Shown: piece by piece, positions 10,101 to 10,221 of the stretch | How the letters are laid out: every line of letters begins with the position of its first letter | Position numbering within the stretch: position 1 is the first letter of the stretch | NCBI GenBank assembly: GCA_038230775.1 | Contig: JBBRMQ010000157.1 | Location: 1 to 10,221 of the forward strand | DNA from: JBBRMQ01 sp038230775 | GTDB taxonomy: Bacteria > Acidobacteriota > Thermoanaerobaculia > Gp7-AA8 | DNA length: 10,221 nucleotides | Direction: 5' to 3' | Notes under the pieces: model-generated | What the model saw: the letters and a program-made list of their open reading frames with translations, nothing else | Database searches by the model: none | Told to the model about the DNA's origin: nothing | Program-made: the position numbers and the translations under genes

Positions 10101-10221
10101 GCGTGCTCCGGGCGGAACGATCGCCACTTTCGATCTGCTTCGGGGTGGCGTTCGCGACCTCGCACTGAGCGGCAACATCGCACTGGTGAGTGCGTTAGGC
10201 GGCGGACTGCAGGCATACGAC
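1072..10221 (+). CDS. Giant exported multidomain Ig-like protein, N-terminal 3050 residues (3' end outside window)
   Basis: One frame is open from GTG 1072 to the last base with no stop, 3050 codons. It opens with a signal peptide, so the product is exported. Domain order by residue: jelly-roll 24-241; about 14 Ig-like domains 243-1441; Big_5-like 1442-1539; a beta domain bounded by cysteines 1556 and 1630; Big_5-like 1632-1725; carboxypeptidase-regulatory-like 1734-1813; ZU5-like region with the motif GLLPLGWSP at 1864-1872; an unclassified beta region to about 2238; a second regulatory-like domain 2239-2321; Big_5-like 2322-2424; ZU5-like region around 2544; an aromatic/helical insert 2665-2729; Big_5-like 2881-2983; an LVIVD-like blade from 3024. 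There are only eight cysteines, all between residues 515 and 1979. No catalytic motif is seen. This combination is known to me from giant surface proteins that often continue into LVIVD propellers or YD/Rhs repeats; that continuation is inferred. An adhesin or matrix protein is the main alternative. The gene call is very secure, the role is open. Confidence 0.85.
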   Translation, partial: MRKFAAIAVAAILASSGASLRAQTTVVSFSDNFQSYGTQKNPPGWTDTSVGGGAGNGLFKTWPDPLGGTNIAFGTKQSSGKPGTTPRIGAFSTLTTKSFSGSGRFEYRGRFIRTDADGRVGLTLFSSYPEKDQYYLAGLWEQPGGKLTMQLFAFGAGSLSGTVDSNVTPAINRWYQFLIQADDGGATSIRARFWPDGTTEPSTFSIDAVDSSSTRLTSGRIGIWTAVKGEAYVDDLAATSPVDHTPPVVTFIDSSSGATLDPAAVALFKTPAKIEIKVTDDATVPTFTALLDGATFATGTPISTDGAHVIVVHAVDGASNSTDASLRLIVDTLPPLITLNINGATFTPGQPFNKDVVVSASVVDVSKVTLTATVDGIQSALPATVTSERVHDISVTGTDQLAWSTTVSSTFTVDKTAPKLTFTSPALNAPAGATPIEIRGTSDDAVVVTVNGRAATVDPATKTFSIPSMVLIEGRNDLVATGTDAAGNVGTATLSVVLDTRAPSLSVLAPVANACVSSSSLQVNGRATDSNLKSVMITAGEAAAVAATIAGDGSWSASVSLATEGNTVISVTATDALSHATSTAIPIVVDRTKPSVQVSWNGVPFTGGSFNRTIAPIVRVIDADPRPALTLTLNGQPYTIGTPVSAEGTYVLRVSARDCAGNVGDESVINFAVDTSAPKFVSFDPADGSTTGTNRPAIHVVADADDVVSAAFDGVPAVLSGRTATFTPVALSEGANQMSVVLTDRAGNGSTTTYTLNVKSTTPVVEIVENGSAIAPNAVFNRTVTPVVRSTDSSATISATMNGAPFQSGTSVAADGTYLIAAAATDRFGHASSQVTVTFTIDRTPPSVKIVSPTAGAVIVGDHVDVRVNSTDATAISINGTSATGGTASIPLEIGLNVIQAMATDRAGNVASDQVEVTRDDGRPGILITTPAENMVTNRPTIAVTGQILTPLPGTRVAINGKDVPVDAAGMFRVIEFPLAAGVNAITASGPGRNTSATVHVVADFVAPALTVLANGVELHTGDRFASAPAITFSATDDRPGVVTTAVVDGSASAGALASLRDGGHSIAAIARDAAGNETRVDRTFVVGSSTAGGTCSFTALDPADRSAILATSVKISGRFAGAANVLVNGARAQIEEGSFASSVNLSQEGANLVSLSCADSNGAPVSGGEVSLTYFRATNAPSITISTPGRNTPIASDVTVVSGTVSDDVVSGDVNGISFKPVAGTYSVSNVPVAFGANLIEARATSAAGRTSIATTYVLRPKPPQLTITEPLPDSETGGATVRVSGTYANVDRTTISVSPAATMNTQVVSDTTGSYSALVPIAAASTITLSARNAVGQAVSTSVKVSSLAGLPWIAFDTADNRYVPAGTTNVSVSGAISSIRGSLVQVNGAEVVVDSAFHFNADVPLNAAVTPVIARVVTPDGKTASDVVRVMRLAGALTVKDSFPVADAQVDPGALLILLFSNPIDAATAHGALTLTDASGQAITTTLLVDNDAISIAPDVPLATGMRYTLTVAQSLKDVTGGQLGQPFTLSFKTSSTAPGTAPVLNESDATGCLSRATITGTASVAGARLRLDLDGSMTSTTSSADRSFKFDVVFSGQPGFHIARVREVGGDGSLSPAAPITYRITCAGPEVSSASLDRATKRLVIQFSRPMSAATLTASPTGSIQLGSLSGVVALNANGDVATVTYSGDLAALLTLTIRKTVQDAGGTPMSADFTQTFDVETSQSGGGRGFVSGALYDATTGRSLADASVAFASTTNTTNSHGQYLRSVDEGAYTIAATAAGYTSVWRQVVVRAGAGVSPLDIRLTKRDATQTANAGAMTLTSGGDTAVTRRAELAIPSGSLTGGSHVTLTAVGAQALAGLLPLGWSPLASAEIVTDAPALPAARLTFVLDGAEVTMSAGRSMWIAQYDSERDSWLTVAIGSVGSDGRASTDIASPGNYALVYADRAPWVVPPQARVGIALRGVANPCIATPDVCRPAIGNLRFDPSSVLPNGRTVASLTTDGSKPYPSGTAVQAVIDEQLNLADGGVRIDPPFATDLLLFRTLAGDAATAVFHLAPTARAASETLRDGVDHVRINDYPGRVDRGLLIGAEGGRINAGDTVTLDVPIGATTEALHATAAAIDDLSAFGTIAGFHIASGFTLSLDRADGSGASVTLLKPLRATLTVDTTQQVIVAEVLDATPYSRIVRLATTAQRTKPSTFTTPDARLATLPIDGIIRDGRYLVLVADTPIAFAFGQVRLGAGGTPVPKALVTTSALGVADLSRIGGVFVLPVVAKPSAPFSLKPRAIATGEGLSATAASAPDPDTAVAFGDLILSAQPPHLVSRLPAVDAIIDANAFTASATFDTALDPASGSGLMTVENLSTGKPVSGSSDIAGSTLAFHPTVSLDPGSSYRITISPNVRSSTGTPFGQTSVWQFTTRAIPTNLTIRKELIRITIPDGNGVSQLIALPDALPAGDQALAVRRNRSFATSYQATVATDRSVAFPIGGGATDRVTVTDTIDLQVIDRDSHAVVAVIPLTPFTTADGRGFLAPVDRDTRFTTPDGFVVTVPAGAFDRPTLITATPSTPQAFAAVPSFSDDLNYQASVSLQFEGVASKPLDVELPVPSNLDPSRKFYLGRLGDSVRGPRVMIVDTLRIAEGRFTTAPDPAGGASLNIVKMSRRAAPQSLISSMNEAKNFLLRTLHSGIYAAVDVRPPISWVMFDGVTERVDIFWDKLASLYAWFMYPLTKGGQILIPVIANQPFAVVGIDATTGLQSFKKVYDPQPPGDPVNAISLPAPIDDNVGPYPVFASPSRVETFDLQIAGVTLTSARNLEVTLDGGFVKVAASSVALPANSRIEVLNTRTGNLDSRDNFGLGDEIKMPAAVGDRIVVLVAQQNSDPGSAISVVFNKPIHLEGATDALVDDFIHSHNVFTVLSRDAGTTLPFADITSQVQFRGDSGNRRVTLTFDHALQLGKAYRVVLNRNEIGDTLGGGGAIKLHLGALPIPGATPPAVTEKVLTDDLHLDFSTRAPGGTIATFDLLRGGVRDLALSGNIALVSALGGGLQAYD
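1141..1794 (+). other. N-terminal jelly-roll (LamG/ConA-like) domain of the giant protein
   Basis: Residues about 24-241 begin FSDNFQSYG and contain PPGWTDTS, FEYRGRFIRTD, INRWYQFLIQADD, RARFWPDGTTEP and a closing LTSGRIGIWTAVKGEAYVDDLAA. The pattern 'W-Y-x-F-x-I-x-A', then 'R-x-W-x-D-G', then 'S-G-R-I-G-I-W' and 'YVDD' is characteristic of ConA-like jelly-roll domains of the LamG / glycan-binding type. Such domains usually bind carbohydrate or protein ligands. Binding is inferred from the fold; I see no catalytic residues to support hydrolysis. Confidence 0.65.
1798..5394 (+). repeat. Tandem array of about 14 Ig-like domains of two types
   Basis: About 1200 residues (243-1441) divide into blocks of about 75-95 residues. 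Boundaries lie near 1798, 2071, 2311, 2566, 2839, 3091, 3346, 3595, 3829, 4081, 4351, 4606, 4852 and 5128. Most early joints carry a (V/I/L)D-x-T/S-x-P linker such as VDKTAPK, VDTSAPK or IDRTPPS. Many blocks end with a (T/R)D-x-AGN turn (TDAAGN, RDCAGN, TDRAGN, RDAAGN). Type A blocks (starting 1798, 2071, 2839, 3346, 4081) mostly have 'NGxxF..G..FN' then 'NGxPF..GT.V...GTY'. Type B blocks (the rest) have 'P..G..V....V.V.GT..D...V.VNG' then 'EG.N.I'. The repeats are diverged, not identical. In known families such arrays act as extended stalks or cohesion modules; any ligand is unknown. The last blocks (4852 on) are weakest and their edges approximate. Confidence 0.75.
5395..5688 (+). other. Big_5-like Ig domain 1
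   Basis: Residues 1442-1539 read DSFPVADAQVDPGALLILLFSNPIDAAT at the start (quoted here in part: ILLFSNPIDAAT) and end with RYTLTVAQSLKDVTG and FTLSFKTSS. The order 'P.....V.P.....I.FSNPID..T', then 'L..GMRYTLTV...L.D..G', then 'F.F.T' is the hallmark of bacterial Ig-like Big_5 domains. It marks the end of the simple Ig array and the start of the mixed half. Confidence 0.75.
5689..5964 (+). other. Cysteine-bounded beta domain of the giant protein
   Basis: Residues about 1540-1631 begin after the first Big_5-like domain. Near their ends lie cysteines 1556 (TGCLSRA) and 1630 (RITCAG), the spacing expected for one intradomain disulfide. The middle (GTASVAGARLRLDLDGS, then FKFDVVFSG) looks like an Ig-like beta sandwich related to type B blocks. 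Family assignment is uncertain. Confidence 0.4.
5965..6246 (+). other. Big_5-like Ig domain 2
   Basis: Residues 1632-1725 contain VSSASLDRATKRLVIQFSRP followed by MSAATL, then LTIRKTVQDAGG and FTQTFDV. The 'I-x-F-S-x-P-M' strand and the late 'D-x-G-G' turn match the Big_5 pattern, though more weakly than the neighbouring copy. Confidence 0.55.
6271..6510 (+). other. Carboxypeptidase-regulatory-like domain 1
   Basis: Residues 1734-1813 read GFVSGALYDATTGRSLADAS, then VAFASTTNTTNSHGQYLRSV, EGAYTIAATAAGYTS and DIRLTK. The sequence of 'G-x-(V/L)-x-D-x-x-T-G-x-x-L-x-x-A-x-V', 'T-N-x-x-G-x-Y' and 'G-x-Y-T-I-x-A-x-A-x-G-Y' is the textbook pattern of the transthyretin-like CarboxypepD_reg domain. 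These are non-catalytic beta-sandwich spacers or binding modules. Confidence 0.8.
6511..6972 (+). other. ZU5-like beta domain with GLLPLGWSP motif
   Basis: Residues 1814-1967 contain AELAIPSGSLTGGSHVTLTA, the motif GLLPLGWSP (1864-1872), then MWIAQYDSERDSWLTVA and SPGNYALVYAD. 'L.IPSGSL' followed by alternating strands, and a late 'G.YAL.YAD', resemble ZU5-type domains. From memory, the GLLPLGWSP motif recurs in giant Ig/Rhs-type bacterial proteins. No function beyond a structural role can be read. Confidence 0.45.
6973..7785 (+). other. Unclassified beta-rich region of the giant protein
   Basis: Residues about 1968-2238 open with a close cysteine pair (1972 and 1979, C-x6-C). They contain PPFATDLLLFRTLAGD, DHVRINDYPGRV, EGGRINAGDTVTLDVPIGA and DGRYLVLVAD. 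Strand-turn periodicity suggests two or three beta domains, the middle one again ZU5-like (VTLDVPIGA). I do not recognise the families with confidence. Confidence 0.4.
7786..8034 (+). other. Degenerate carboxypeptidase-regulatory-like domain 2
   Basis: Residues 2239-2321 read GQVRLGAGGTPVPKALVTTS, then ADLSRIGGVFVLPVVAK. The pattern 'G-x-V-x-x-G-x-x-G-x-P-V-x-x-A-x-V' then 'D-x-x-x-x-G-x-F-x-L-P-V' parallels the first regulatory-like copy but lacks its clear G-Y end. It directly precedes a Big_5-like domain. Confidence 0.5.
8035..8343 (+). other. Big_5-like Ig domain 3
   Basis: Residues 2322-2424 contain RLPAVDAIIDANAFTASATF then DTALDPAS, LDPGSSYRITISPNVRSSTG and VWQFTTRA. The 'F-D-x-x-L-D-P-x-S', 'L-x-P-G-x-x-Y-x-I-x-I' and final 'F-T-T' elements are typical of Big_5. 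Confidence 0.65.
8344..9063 (+). other. Beta-rich region with ZU5-like strand pattern
   Basis: Residues about 2425-2664. The clearest piece is at about 2542-2560 (TTPDGFVVTVPAGAF), a ZU5-like 'V-P-A-G-A-F' turn, followed by LQFEGVASKPLDVELPVPS and KFYLGRLGD. The first part (RITIPDGNG, LPAGDQALAVRRN) is unclassified. It is probably a chain of beta domains without catalytic motifs. Confidence 0.4.
9712..10020 (+). other. Big_5-like Ig domain 4
   Basis: Residues 2881-2983 contain DPGSAISVVFNKPIHLEGAT, VTLTFDHALQLGKAYRVVLN and a final IKLHLG. 'I-x-V-x-F-N-K-P-I' and 'L-x-x-G-K-x-Y-R-V-V-L' match Big_5, with an insertion (DFIHSHNVFTVLSRDAG) between the first strands. It is the last complete domain before the propeller-like blade. 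Confidence 0.6.
10141..10221 (+). other. Start of an LVIVD-like beta-propeller (cut by window end)
   Basis: Residues 3024-3050 read RGGVRDLALSGNIALVSALG then GGLQAYD. The pattern 'G-x-x-R-D-(V/L)-A-x-x-G-N-x-A-x-V-x-x-x-x-G-G-L-x-x-(Y/I)-D' matches one LVIVD repeat blade. In known proteins several such blades form a beta-propeller. Only one blade is visible, so the call rests on a single match. Confidence 0.55.

Overview
The window is entirely protein-coding on the + strand and holds two overlapping genes, both cut by the window edges. By eye it is GC-rich (roughly 60-65%), with G/C-rich codon third positions, which fits a bacterium from a high-GC environmental phylum. Acidobacteriota, Myxococcota or another large-genome soil/sediment lineage are my guesses; nothing here fixes the taxon. 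There are no RNA genes, CRISPR arrays, insertion sequences or intergenic gaps, and no promoter or terminator I can support.

Layout: positions 2-1075 are the 3' part of a gene for a glycine-rich, probably beta-helical secreted protein. Its stop codon overlaps the GTG start of the second gene in a GTGA arrangement, with a GAGGA ribosome-binding site just upstream. The second gene runs from 1072 to the last base without a stop, so the window encodes at least 3050 residues of a giant exported protein. Its order of parts is: signal peptide (about residues 1-23); a jelly-roll (LamG/ConA-like) domain (about 24-241); a tandem array of about 14 Ig-like domains of two alternating sequence types (about 243-1441); a mixed C-terminal half with Big_5-like domains (about 1442-1539, 1632-1725, 2322-2424, 2881-2983), carboxypeptidase-regulatory-like domains (about 1734-1813 and 2239-2321) and ZU5-like or unclassified beta modules; and, at the very end, what looks like the first blade of an LVIVD-type beta-propeller (from about 3024).

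Both proteins look extracellular. As I recall the families, the glycine-rich module of the first gene and the Ig / regulatory / Big_5 / LVIVD modules of the second occur together in very large bacterial surface or Rhs(YD-repeat)-associated proteins. Here they are split over two translationally coupled genes. My inference is a co-produced surface or secreted assembly whose C-terminal business end (propeller, possibly YD repeats) lies downstream of the window. No catalytic site or toxin domain is visible, so no enzymatic function is assigned.
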